DNA of 64,000 nt from Lanius collurio (taxonomy: Eukaryota; Chordata; Aves; Passeriformes; Laniidae). The notes under the pieces were generated by a model. That model made no database searches. It had not been told where the DNA came from and saw only the letters and a program-made list of their open reading frames with translations. The stretch spans positions 7,444,573 to 7,508,572 of the forward strand of contig JACBWW010000028.1 of the NCBI GenBank assembly GCA_020086605.1, given 5' to 3'. The translations under genes and the position numbers were made by a program. Shown in pieces: positions 12,731 to 25,100 of the stretch (positions are counted from its first letter, which is position 1; each line of letters opens with the position of its first letter).

Positions 12731-12970
12731 CATGGTCCAAGGAGGAACAGATCATATCTGTTACTCCTTTCAGATGGAAAAGGATCCTCCAAAGGGCAGA
12801 GTGGATTTGGAGTAGATTGATGTGCCAGATGGATATCTGGCTTCCTGATGATGGGTGCATGATTGCTTCTCCTGTAAGGTCTGCCCTTGCTTCAGATGCA
12901 AATTTTACCCTCGGGAGAAGTATTTTGTAACTCTGAGCAAGATGCCAGGAAACATGCCAAGGCACATTCC

Positions 12971-13639
12971 AAACACAATGTATTTGGATATAGGTACAAT
13001 CTAATACATTCTATGTACAATCTAATATATCTTACATTCAAAACCAATCTTGATATCATTTAATTTCTTATGAATTTTGACTCATTTATAACATAGGTAT
13101 TCAAAGATAATTAATTCATACACTTTTTAATCTGAAATGTATTAGTATCTATCTCCTACACAGATATCCACTAAAAGAAACCACTCCACTTTACATATTC
13201 TCCCTTTAGCTCATGTGAGTAGTTAGCTGTTAGGAAGTTATTCTATTATTAATTTTAATAATATGTTCTAAGTCATTCAAATATGAAAACAGACCTCCAT
13301 CTAGACATGTTACTTTGAACTCTCATCCCAGGATTTTCTCTCCTTTCATTGAGTATTTAAAACCACAGACTCCATCTTAGCTTTTTGAAAACATTAGTTC
13401 ACCAAACGGAAACCTAACTTGGGTATTAGCCAGGTAGTAAAAACATTTTCATATGCACATTGACAGTTTGTGCCTGCCAGGCAAGATATCTTATGCCAAA
13501 TGCCACTTTAAATCTAACCTTCCTGAGGATACTCAACTTGCCCCATAGTTGTACCAGCACAAACCCAGGGAAGGCCAGGGGTAAACCATGCTTGCTGGTT
13601 TTTTGCACTGTATTAGCTCATTTTGTCAATGTTAGTAGA
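12971..13639. other. AT-rich spacer between the LTR and CR1
   Basis: It starts with a short duplicated AATCTAATA(C/T)AT motif (about 12998-13030) and is otherwise featureless. No exon, RNA gene or transposon is recognised. Confidence 0.4.
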
Positions 13640-15400
13640 AATGAGACAAGGAAGGGCAAGGCCTATCTAGAATTAAACCTGGACAAGGATGTCAAGAACA
13701 ACAAGAAGAATGTCTTTAAATACATCAATAACAAAAGGAAAATTAAGAAGATGCAGAGAAGGCAAAGTTACTGAGTGCCACCTTTCCATTGGTCTGTACT
13801 GGGAAGACCACCCGTAAGGAATCTCTGACCCAGGAGACCAGGGTTAAGGAGTGTTGGAAGCAAGACTCTTCCTTGGTCAAGGAGGGTTGGGCTAGAGAAC
13901 ACCTAGGCAAACTCAACACACACAAGTCCACGGACTTGTGCATGGATGCACCCAAAAGTGCTGAGAGTGCTGATAGACATCATAGCTATGCTCCTTATGA
14001 CCATCTTTGAAAGATCATGGAGATTGGGACTGGTTCCTGAGGACTGAAGAAAGCAGATGTCACCCCAGTCTTCAAACATAGCAAGAAGGAGGATGCAGGG
14101 AGCTACCAGCCAGTCGGCCTCACCTCAGTCCCTGGAAAGGTGATGGAGCACCTTATTCTGGAGGCCACTTCTCTCCATAGGGAGGACAAGAAGGTGATCA
14201 GGAGTAGTCAGTATGGATTCACTAACGGCAAATCATGCTTGACCAACCTGGTTGCCGTCCACAATAAAACAACTACCTGGATGGATGAGGGGAGAGCAGC
14301 GGATCTTGTCTACCTCAACTTCAGTGAGGCTTTTGACATCGTCTCTAAAAATGTCCTCACAGGCAAACTCAGGAAGAGTGGACTGGATTGAGAACAGCAG
14401 ACCCCAGAGGTCATAATCAGTGGCATAGGCTCTAGCTGTAGGCCTGTCCACAGTGGTGCCTCCCAAGGTTCAGTGCTGTGCCTGGTCTGGTTTAACTTAT
14501 CCATCAATGACTCGGATGAAGGGGCAGAGGCGTACTCAGCAATGTCACTGACAACACAAAGCTGGGAGGAGTGGCCCATACCCCAGGGTACCGTGCAGCC
14601 CTTCAGAAGGACCTTGAGAGGCTGGAGAGATGGGCAGAGAGGAACTTTCTGAAACTCAGCAAAGGCAAATGCAGAGTCCTGCACCTGGGGAAGAATAATC
14701 CCATGCAGAACAGGCTGGGGGTGACCTGCTGGAAAGCAGCCCTGCAGAGAAGGACGTGGGTGTCCTGGTGTCCTCTGTGAGCCAACAGTGTGTCCTTGCA
14801 TCCAAGCAGGCCAATGGTACCCTGGGCTGCATTCAGAAGAGCATTACTAGCAGGTCAGGGGAAGTGATCCTGCCCCTCTATTTGGCCCTGGTGAGGCCTC
14901 ACCTGGAGTGCTCTGTCCAGTGCAGGGCTCCTCAGTACAAGACACGGAGCTCCTGGAGATGTCCAGCAGGGAATTACTAAGTTACTAAGCATCTCTCTTA
15001 TGAGGAAAGCCTGAGGGATCTGGGCACGTTCAGCTGCAAGAAGGGACAAGTGAGCGAGGACCTCATCAATGTCAGTAGGTATCGAAGGGAGAGTGTTAAG
15101 GGGACAGAGCCAGGCTATTTTCAGTGGTGCCCAGCAATAGGAAGAGAGGCAACAGGCAGAAACTGATGCAAAGGAAGTTCCACCTGAACATGAGGAAGAA
15201 TTTTTTACTGTGCGGGTTACCACACACTGGAAAGGTTGCCCAAAGAGATTGTGGAATCTCCCTTGCTGGAGATATTCAATAACTGTCTGGACACAATCCT
15301 GTGCCATGTACTATAGGACAATCCTGCCTGAACCAGAATTTTGGACCATGTGACCCACTGGTCCCTTCCAACATTACACATTCTGTGGTTCCGTGATTTT
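13640..15400 (+). mobile_element. CR1 LINE, 5'-truncated, broken reverse transcriptase ORF
   Basis: This is a non-LTR retrotransposon of the CR1 clade lying sense to GRAMD2B. The part before 14140 matches the region ahead of the reverse transcriptase and has an internal deletion. At 14140-14391 one frame still reads as CR1 reverse transcriptase, including SSQYGFTNGKSCLTNLVA and YLNFSEAFD (consensus YLDFSKAFD). Near 14541-14560 the frame that should give FADDTKL reads differently, so the catalytic motif is lost, and stops and frameshifts follow. The 3' end runs through GAGAGGCTGGAGAGATGGGC and the usual untranslated end to TTCTGTGGTTCCGTGATT near 15398. The copy is immobile. Minus-strand frames over it are shadows. 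Confidence 0.9.
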
Positions 15401-15677
15401 TCTGTGCAGACAAGCCAGCCTGGGGTGCTGCTGCTGAGAAATGAACCATAACCACCTGCTTGTCTGCTCAAGATGTAAAGCCCCAGACGGAAATATCAGC
15501 CAATCACCTCAGAAGTTCACATTAGTAGAGCAGTCTAGGGCCAGCATCAGTACTTGGACAATTGCTGGCTCCACGAGTCACCGGGGAAATGCGCTGACAG
15601 AAACCAGGGCCCCGGCCACTGCCACCTTTTCCCCCCAGGACCGCGACTGTGTGAAATCGTGTATCTCCTGTACCCCG

Positions 15678-15684
15678 TATAAAA
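15678..15684 (+). promoter_or_regulatory. TATA-like box at the upstream edge of the CpG island
   Basis: TATAAAA lies about 350 bases before the first coding ATG, at the AT-rich to GC-rich border. CpG-island promoters often start diffusely without a TATA box, so use of this site is uncertain. Confidence 0.2.
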
Positions 15685-15887
15685 CATTAAGGACGCTTTT
15701 GTTGGAGCCGGCGGGAGCCGGCGTCTCACGCAACAGCGTCCCGACTGAATAATTTAAGGCTCGTAAGGGATCGGCCTCATGGGGAGCGCGGGGCCGGCTC
15801 GGTCACAAGCTCCGGGGCGCGGGCGGCGCCGGGCCCGGCCGGGCGGGCTCAACCGGTTTGTGGCGGCTCCGGCTCCAGCCGGCCCCG

Positions 15888-15987
15888 NNNNNNNNNNNNN
15901 NNNNNNNNNNNNNNNNNNNNNNNNNNNNNNNNNNNNNNNNNNNNNNNNNNNNNNNNNNNNNNNNNNNNNNNNNNNNNNNNNNNNNNN
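15888..15987. other. assembly gap of 100 N
   Basis: Exactly 100 N, the conventional placeholder for a gap of unknown size, sits within the CpG island just upstream of the first GRAMD2B coding exon. True missing length and content cannot be told from this sequence. The frame of the ATG at 16033 stays open upstream to the gap edge, so an earlier start inside the gap is not excluded. Confidence 0.98.
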
Positions 15988-16032
15988 CTTGTAGTGGCGG
16001 GGCCAGCCGTGCTGCCCGTGCCGATGGTGCTC

Positions 16033-16115
16033 ATGACCGAGCCGCGGTGCGATGCGGAGGAGCCGAGGGCAGCGCGGGCCGCTGGCCGGCGGGAGAACAG
16101 GGGCGCTCCGCGGCT
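16033..16115 (+). CDS. GRAMD2B: GRAMD2B coding exon 1 (main)
   Basis: It encodes residues 1-27 (MTEPRCDAEEPRAARAAG and on) and two bases of codon 28, before donor GTGAGTAG at 16116. The very high GC and Arg/Ala bias reflect the CpG island. The start resembles the mammalian MTE...D.E...A N-terminus. Phase fits exon 2. Neither ATG (16024 or 16033) has a purine at -3, so the start is decided by homology, not context. Confidence 0.75.
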
Positions 16116-19100
16116 GTGAGTAGTGCCCGCGCCGGGAGAGGGGCCCCGTGCGGGGCTGTGCCCGGGCCGCCCGCGGGGCAGCGCCGGGGCCGCGGGGAGC
16201 TGCGGGCGGGGGCGGCGGGGCAGCCCTCGGAGCGGTGGGGCCGCGCTGGTGGGGCGTCGGCCTGGAAGTTCCCCGGGAAGAGTGGCCAAGGGGGCTCCGC
16301 CTCCAGCCTTACACTGAGCGCGGATACTCCCGCGCAGCCAAGACCCGCGCTCGAGTGCAGCGTTGAATTCCGAAGTTTTACTTTTAGGAGCAAGGCGTAC
16401 AGATGCTGCTTCTAGTAATTTCACCCAACAGCATGGAAATCTTTCTGAGCCGTGACACAGAAGTAGAGTAGTGTTGCTTTATCGATTATGTTAAAGTGTA
16501 TGGGCTCCTGTGGGAAGCTGTTGTCCTTTCCTCGGGGTGCCAGGAAAATCCAGAACTTTGTCAAAGTTCACAAAGTTTGATACAGGCAAGAGACATTAAA
16601 ATGGCAGTTCAGTCTGATGTCCCAGGCAGATGGAGCACTCTGGAAGGATGGTGGTTACTTGCCTATCCTGGCATGGTTCCCCACTGGTCTCCTCGCCCAG
16701 TGTCGCCATATCCATACTCACACTCTTCCATTTGACCTGAGAGGTACTGTAAAATTGAGCAGGTGAAGAGATCAAAAATATTCTTCATGAGAAAGAGGAG
16801 GCCCTGCAAGCTGGTAAAGGCTGTCTGCTTGGAGTAACTGGTGGAAGGTGGGGAAGTCAGAGGGCTCAGAAGGGTGGGAGTACTCACCTGAGGCTACTGA
16901 CCTTCCCAACCTCTGATGATGACTGGGAACGTCAAGAGTTAAAGGTTCATCTCCTGCGCTGGTCTTTTGCTTTCTGCAGAGATCTCAAGTTGTTTAGGTG
17001 CTTTCATGCCATGGCAGTGACCATCACGTGAAAACGTTGCTGGAATCAAGCAGCTGTCTGTTTCCATACCAGGCTCCCAATTCACATGGGTCTTGGCAGT
17101 CCCAAGGACAGAGTTTGAGAATTTAAGCATCTGGCAAACAAGAAACGAAAACATGGGGGGCTTTCTCCTCAAAAGAAGTTAAATAGAGTTAACTTTCTCC
17201 CTATCTGGGACAATTCCTCTTCCCTAAGAACTTTCCTTTATGAAAATCTAATCTTAAACAGCTTGCAGGAGAAAGGAGAATAAATTACCAGCAGCTAGCT
17301 CTTTCTCTTCAAAGAAATTCTAAGAAAGTCTACGTTGGTTTTTGGGTTTTTTCCCCCGCTGCTGTATGTATGATCTCTAAGCAGGTTTATTCCTGAAATA
17401 TGTATCACAGTGAAATCTGTTGCCAGAAATAGCTTGCTTGTTAGAGAGCACTGGGAATCAAAGTGTCTTCTAAGTGTCCTTTATCCTGTATGATGTAATC
17501 ACATCACTGACTTCACACTACAAATGAAACATAATTCCCAGACCTTCTCTAGAGTCTTCTGACTTCAAGCCTTGGATCCTGATCCCCGCACAGAGTTATG
17601 CCAGTGAACCTAATGAAGTTCTTCAGGTATGCAAGATCTGTATCTGATTTTTCTCTTGAAAACAGAACTAGGAGTCCAAGATAGTATATGGAGAGCTTGA
17701 TCTCGGAGGCATTGCACATGCACAGGTAACTGACCATATGTTTTGCCCCCAGGTGTTGAGTCTTTCAGTCCTTCATCAGTTAACTGTTTTAGAAGCAGAG
17801 TCAGTCTTAGCCAGTGTGATAAATGGCGAAGTCTTACTGTTGACTCTAGGTTTTTTTAGCTATCAATTTTTGCTGTTCTGTAGGTGTCATGCAGGGGAGA
17901 GCTGGGCAGTCCTGCTCTACTTTAAGATACAGTGCTCAGCAATACTAGCCTGGGCAGCAGGAGTGTGAAAAGACTGGGAAAGACAAAAAAAACCCTTAAA
18001 AAGCATTGTCTTAAACTAGAAAATTGTTGAAGCATTTGCTCTTTGGAAACTAAGTTGGAATTTATTTTCCAGCCCCATTTAACTGAGAAACTCTTGTGTT
18101 CATTCGATTGAGAGTTAACCTCACAAGCCAGATATCTTTGGTTTGACTAAAGTGAAGTTACAGGGGAGATTGTTCTGCTCAAGACCAGAATCATGGCTTT
18201 AATTCAGCTAGAAAGGAGATTTCTACTAGCTGAATTGTTGAAAATTTGGGTTTAGAAAATGTTGTACGCAAAGGTGTGTGGATTTGATGGAGTTTCATGC
18301 CCCTCATGTACTTGCAGGACAGACTTGCAGATGAAACATTTAAATTTAAGGAGTTCTCCAGTCTAGGTTTGAATCTTGATTTGCTCATGATGATATTTTC
18401 TAATCACTTCTGATTTTTCCCTCTTTTCTTGCTGCCTTTCCTATTTTGTTCACTTTATGTGCATGCTTAAATTATAAAGGCAACTTTTTAAAACAGAGCT
18501 CATGATGACCTCTCTTTGAAAAAAATGCTAGCAAGGTTATAGAGGTTTATGATACCTTTCAGTGTTTTCCAAAGCTCAGGGGGGAGAGAGATTTATTTGT
18601 GTAAAGAGATTTATGTGTATACAGTAACCTGTATTTCCTTGAGGCATGTTTGAAATGTTGTTCAGTTTAGAGATGGACCTCATAGGTTAATATGCTGCTG
18701 CTGCTACTGTAAACGCTCCCTGGGGGATAGGTGCATCTGAAGAATTGAAGTTGTAAAAGTCTTTTGGGTTGTTCTGGGGGTGTTTTTTGCAGTGGTTTCT
18801 TGGATTAGTTTTTTCTTAAATATTTCAAGATTGGAAACTACGAAGTTTGTATTTATCCAACAGTGATTCAGAATAGCTAAGTACTTTCATACTGATTCAG
18901 AAAATGGGCTACTCTGGCATGTTTAGTGGCATTTATATATTTGCAAAGCTTGCAGTAGATCTTTGTGAGTAGTACAACCCTAGGGACAACACTGCGTGGA
19001 AGATGGGCACTGTTACTATGCAGGATCAAAATAGCAATGTGCCAAAAGGTTGTCATGATGTGGAGTTCCTTCCAAGCAAATAAAACATTTGTGGGCAGAA

Positions 19101-22100
19101 AAAACCTTCCAAGTGGAGTTCCCTAACCATTGTATCCTAATGTGGCCTTGGACCAAAAAAGAGTTAACCCTTGCATTATATTTAGAGGATATTTATTTTT
19201 TTTTACCAGAAAGTGGGATGTGTTTTATTTGTGGTGGCACTGAACCTCCCGTAGAAGCTGTAAGTCCTGCTTTAGGGACAGCTGGTGCAGCATATATTTT
19301 AGCACTGAAAATAAGAGTGTGGCACATTAAGAAGTAATGGCAGGCAGTTCATATGCCTTTTCAGCATCCCTCTGCTTTTACCCGTGCTTGCTTCTGACGA
19401 AGTCCATGTAGCACATTCTGGTGCCACTGGTAGTAGTTGTCCTCGTATGATTCAATCTGTGTAAGTGTGATGTGATGGGTTACTGTATGGCAAGGCTCTA
19501 CTGACATTAAGTAGCTCATACTGTCCCCTTATGGTTTACAGAATCAGGTAATTACCGAGTGTAACTTTGTAACTTAAAGAAATGAAGAGACTGGGACTTA
19601 AGAGTCTGAAATATATGGATGGTTTTAGTTTGGGGGTTTTGTTGGGGTTTATTTTTAGTTTGTTTGGGGGTTTTTTTGTTGTTGTTTTTTTTATCTAGTA
19701 AAAATGCATTGCAGATACTGGGAAAAATATGCTACTGCAAGCAATGGAAAATACTTCCAAGCAAATTGAGTACTTCTCAGCAGGAGGAATGTGATTTTTA
19801 TGGTTTGTTTGGCATATTATTCTACTGTAACAGATGTTTCTTAATAACTGTTTATCAGTTGATAAAGTAAAACAAAATTAATTGACTGACTTGTGCTTAA
19901 TCACGATTTACTGGGTTTTTTTTCTTAAAGTCTCTTACTTGAGAGAAACACAAAACACAAGAAAAAAGGGGAGATTATTTATTACTGATTCAAAGTTTTA
20001 TTTCAACTTTGATTTAGGTTAACTCATTTCCAGCAGCCAAACTTCTGCTGTGGGGTTTTCATTTGCAAAGGGAAAAAACTGTATGTATGTACTTTCAGGG
20101 GATGAAGATAGTAACATATACTAAATACCATATATTTTAATTCTTCTATAGTAGTTCTTCCTTATTTTTTCTAGTGAAAGTTCTAACACACCATCTGTAA
20201 GGAAGGATAGACTTGCAAATGAAACATTTAAACTTAAGGTGTGACAGGAGTTCTCCAGTCTAGGTTTGAACCTTCATTTGCTCATGATGATGTTTTCTAA
20301 TCACTTCTGATTTTTCCCTTTTTTCTCCCTGCCTTTCCTACTTTGTTCACTTTATGTGCATGCTTAAATTATAAAGGCAGCTTTTTAAAAATAATTGTTC
20401 CAGGTGTAAATGCATGAAATCGATCTGAAGAGTTTTTTATTCCACCCAGGTGCCTCATGTGGCTAACCTGAAATATTCCTAAATTATTTTACTGGTTATA
20501 TGCAGTCTGTGAGAAATGTTTGTTAGGAAGCATAATAACTACAGCTTTGGGCAGCAGGATTTGTTGCTGGTATTTGACAGGTGATGCATAAACATCGTAT
20601 CACAGTATTGTCTTCTTGCTTCCATGTCCGTAAATGTTGCAGTCATGTGGTTAGAAATTATGTGCTTATCTAGTGATGCCAGTGCTGGGACTTTTATGCT
20701 CTGTGCACAGCAATTGCCATGTCCGTGGCAATAAAGACTGATCCTTTCCAATGATCTTTTCAGACCTGTGTTACTTTAACTAAACTTCTACCTGGCACTG
20801 ACTGTCTTTGCCTCTGTCCTTGAGAAATAGCGTACTAAGTTTAGAGAGGTTAATAAGCTCCAGAAAGAGTGGCAGGAAATAATATGTAGGCAGCAGACAA
20901 TTTCAGCAAGGTGGGGAACGTAGAGGCAGACTGAGGCTTTCGCCCTCTGTGGATAGAAGAAGGAAACCTTCCAGTTACCTGACTATGAAACAGCAGTTCT
21001 GTACATCTCCATAAAACCAGCCATACCCTAGCATGTCCTACATGTACCTCAGTTTAGCCCTCTGGTTATAGTTTTATTCTATTCATGGAATAGAGACCGC
21101 CTAGGCGAAAGACTCTTGATGTATTTTGTAGCCACCATCTATGCTGCACTAGTTCAAGAAGAGCTGTTTAGATTTGTTCAGTCTTTATCTCATGAAGAAG
21201 GAAGTACAAAATATGTATACTATTATATGTATTATTGCTATTTGGTTTTGAGAAATTCTAAAATATATGTAAAGATGCTATGGCCAGCATAGGAGAAGAG
21301 TGTGTTTTGCTGTGGCGGACAGCTTGTGGCTGGCAGAAAGGCTCAGATTGGAGGAAGAAGCTTTGAGAACATTCAGGCTCAGTGTCCTGATGACATAGAA
21401 AATAGAAAGTCCAGTTGGCCTTTAGCAGGTGTCTGGCTACCATATGTCACAGCTGATCCTTTTCCCAACACTTTGGAAGGAAAATGGTTCCTTATATTCA
21501 GTGTCACAGTCAAAGGCACTGTTGTGACTAATGTTGGTTAGACCCATTGTTGGAAGCTAGTATTTCCTAGTATGAAATAGTAACTTCTGTATTCAGTTAT
21601 CCACATTGTACTGGTCTTTTCCATGAACACATAGGCAGGTCTGTAAGAGTAACCATAGGCTGAAAAGATAATAATGGAAAGTTGAGCACTGCGAGATCGT
21701 TGGTGAGTGGTTCACTTCTGTCCTTGGTGAAATGCATGATGAAACATCAAAAATGTACCCGGGTATTCCTTGAAACTTCCAAATTTTGTCTTCTTGATGA
21801 GTGTTGTTTTAAACAAGGAAAGCACGAGAAAGGACAGTAGATAAACACAATGAGAAGTTCATTTTCATCTCGTTTTTCATTTGGCTTTGTTGTACACTAT
21901 TCTTGCTGGGGGACCTTACAAAAAAGTGTAAATAACATATGTTGGAGCAGAATCTGTCTTTAACACACTTTAAACAGGGAAATCTTATCAATGATTTAGG
22001 ATTATCTTTTATCAATGCCAGTTTTCAAAGACTCTACTTTATGAGAAAATCCAACCCTCCTTCTCTTTGTAGATAACCTGTCAGAAGAATCAAAATTATT

Positions 22101-25100
22101 TTTTCTCATTTACATTGATAAAACACTTTGTGTAGCATAGTGAGTCATTATTCCTAGAAGTGCCATAGAGCAGAAGCTGCTGGTTAAGGTTTTCACTGCA
22201 GCTTCACCTTTTAACAGCAGAGAATGGAGTATAACTGTTGGTAAGATTGTTCACAAACCTCTGCTTTCACCTCTAATTGTTCTGCATTCTTAATAACAGT
22301 TGTTAATATAATTGCGAGTGGCTGATATTTTTTTTTTGGTTGGTTGGGGGTTTTTTTTAAGTATTTGAGTCTGATGTAAATACTTAGATTTTTTTTTTTT
22401 TCCAAAGCACAATTAACACTGGCAAACTGGCATCCAAGTCTTGCATCATGTTGACGTATGTTTCTCTGGAGTTCTTCCAGAAACCAGAGGTACAGCTTCA
22501 GGTAATGAGGCTAAACCTTTATGCTTATTCTCTGGTGCTCGGGCCTCATTTGTAAAGATGCTTGTGTTTTTTCAGATAGGTATGTGTTGTTTCTTTGTTT
22601 CTGCCTGAGTTAAGGAACTGCTCTGATTGATGTCTATATGGTGAACATATGAATTGTATATAGATGCAGTATTTACCTTTTTTTATTTAATTTGGTGTTG
22701 AACAATTCACTGAAGTGCCTTTTCCCCTTTTTTTGCACCCTGAACAAGTCATAAATCAGGATTTTTTTCTTTTCCCTTTCGCCTGTCACCTCCGGAAGCT
22801 AAAGATAAAAATATTGAGTTAAGACTTTATGCTTCCTTTTCAATATGAATTGTGATCCTATTTTCATCTTGCTTTGGGTTAGAAGATTAGGTAGGCTAGA
22901 ACAAAGAGACATGAAAACATTTTCTCCTGTAGGATGTAAGCAGGTTGAAGAATGAGAAAAACACATGCTCCCTCCCAAGGTAGAGGTGAATGAGTGTATT
23001 TTGCTTATTTTGGGGCTTTTTTTCCCCCAGAAATGTGTCTGTGAAAGATTTCTGTTGTGTGCTAGATCTGACTATGCCTATGTTTCAATAAATAGTTGTT
23101 GGTCATCCTACTGAGAATCCCATGAGAACTGCATGATGGGAATCTTGTGGAGTTGAGTGAATATACATATGAGAGGGCTTTTGCTTTTTGAAGGGGATAT
23201 ATGAAACGGAAACTCTTGAGAAGACAAGAGAGCTAAATGGCTTGTGTTCCTGTTCTAGTGTTAACTTAGTAAAATATCTTGTTATAGTGTCTCTTGTTTC
23301 AGAGCGCAGGGAATTCTTCTGTGTTTTTTTTTTTTTTCTATGGAACCTGATAGCAGTCTGGTTTTGATTAGACAGGGAATACAGACAGTTAATAATAGAT
23401 GGTATTTAGAGCAGAGAATTTACATACTTGCTAATGACGTCTGCAGTGTCACAGTGATCTTGCTAATGTCCAAGTGGTAAGGCAGTGTGAAACTTGATCT
23501 AGTTATTATGTTAAATGTCTATTCAGTTGAGGAGAAAAACCTGACTTTCTCTGTCCTTAACAGTGTTGGAGGGGTTTCTGTTCAATATTAACTCCAAAAT
23601 TTCATTGTTGTTTTTAATAAAGACAATGCAACACAGACATATAATCATGTTCCAAGAGATAGGTGTGAAATAGCACACAGTAAGTATTTCTGCAATTAAG
23701 TACCTTGATACATAAAATTAGATTCAGATTTTAGGGAGTCCTAAGCAGTTGGGTTCATTTCTCTTTTGGTGCTATCTGACATCAAGATTCCAGCTGTGCC
23801 TGCAGATGTGCTTCATCCTAGAGATGCTTACAGAAGCACGTGGTGTATGTGCAAGTGTGCTCATCCATATGCATGTTTCTCACAGTTAATGTGTGGCTGT
23901 GTAACTCCACCTCCATTATGCCATGCTTGACTCTGATCACATGAGAAGAGAATTAGCCTGCTCCTTAAACAGCATGAGGAAGTTAAATCTCAGTCTGGTT
24001 CATACCTATGGATATTGACAAACTGATCTCTGTCATGCAGGGTTTCATATCTCTGCACCATCATTCATGCTTTGCTGTTCTCTCTGTTTGGTATAAGTAC
24101 ATCTGCTGGCTGTAGATTTGCTATACAGAAGGGTACAGAATCCTTCATTTCAGAATCAGCTGCTTTACTTGTTCAAACTTCAGCCTTAAGTACAAGCTAT
24201 GCACAAAGTATATGGAATTATACAAATACCAAATGGATACATTATGTTTATCTTTAACATCTATTATAGCATTTGTTAAACAGTTTCTGCCCCTATGTAA
24301 TTAGGGTAGCTGTATCTCGTTTTCTGCCTGTTTTGATAGTTTGGGAGTCTTAGTGATAGTCAATGTTTGGCTGTCCATTTGCATGGTATGTGATCTTAGA
24401 AGTAGATTAAATCTTGACGTTATTTTGAGGCATTGTTTCTGCGAGATGTGTTATCTCACATAAGCGTTGCTGTGTGCCACGTAGCACTGGAGCATGGCTG
24501 TAGAGCTACAGGAGGCATTTTGCTTCTGAGTGACCAGACTGTACAAACCTAAATCCTCAATTTGAGCACTACTGCTAATTTTTCCAGTATGGAGACCATT
24601 CAAATCTTCTGTGAAGAGGACATCAGGAGAGTTTACAGTGGAAAGGTCTTTTCTTCAGGCCATGTGTGAGGCAATTGAACTGTGTACAGTATGAAAGCAA
24701 GATCATCAGATAAAACACTCCAGAATCTGATGACACATGCAAAAAAAGTTTATTCAGACTGGTGTGGCATAGAAAAGACACCTAGTAGAATGATGGGATA
24801 TGTCTTCTGAAAGAAAACTTTAAGACTTTAGACCTAGCAAAAGGTAGTTTGAGGTTCTCTCAGACATGATAGGTCAAGGAAAGTGAGCGCATGGGAGGAC
24901 ACCTCTGACCTGCAGCATGCTTAGCAGTGTCCTTCCAAGCATTGGTACTTCCCATCTGACCCTCTTGTCGTCTCTGCTTGAAGCACGTTGCTGGTATGTC
25001 TTTTGGTTAATGCCTAGATAAATCTCTTGATCCTGCTCCATCTTCTCTGCTTTTAAAAACCTGACAAATGCTGTCGTCTTTATTTGGGATCCTTAAATGC

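Larger units (their letters stand above)
12240..12970 (-). mobile_element. solo-LTR-like endogenous retrovirus element
   Basis: Read on the minus strand, the element has the U3-R-U5 order of a retroviral LTR. A U3-like part (about 12970-12478) is followed by a TATA box, then about 150 bases of R-like sequence, then AATAAA and a short U5-like tail. The U3 part carries imperfect repeats. No gag, pol or env reading frame adjoins it on either side, so it looks like a solo LTR left by recombination. Exact ends, terminal TG...CA and target-site duplication could not be fixed by eye, and the ERV class is not assigned. Confidence 0.55.
15550..16400. promoter_or_regulatory. GRAMD2B: CpG island, main GRAMD2B promoter
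   Basis: GC content and CpG frequency rise sharply from about 15550, peak around 15780-16300 (GC boxes such as GGGGCGCGGGCGG) and fall by about 16400. The rest of the window is AT-rich. The first coding exon lies inside, so this is the constitutive promoter. Large open frames on both strands here follow from high GC and the masked gap, not from coding. The gap at 15888-15987 removes part of the island and probably the transcription start and 5'UTR. Confidence 0.85.

Noticed and set aside
12570..12965. 131-codon minus-strand frame
   Set aside because: It lies in the U3 part of the LTR, and its repeated peptide (NTRRVTGNIN, NTKRVPGHIN) is a translation of the U3 repeats, not a gene.
14310..14801. 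163-codon minus-strand frame
   Set aside because: It is antisense to the CR1 reverse transcriptase region and is explained by that element.
15849..16424. Long overlapping open frames on both strands around the CpG island
   Set aside because: They arise from GC-rich, stop-poor sequence and from reading through the 100 N. Only the frame starting at 16033 joins a homologous exon in phase.
22448..22501. ATG-led frame MLTYVSLEFFQKPEVQLQ ending at a GTAATG donor, as another GRAMD2B first exon
   Set aside because: It ends in phase 0, whereas exon 2 needs two leftover bases, so it would shift the frame. The peptide has no resemblance to the family.
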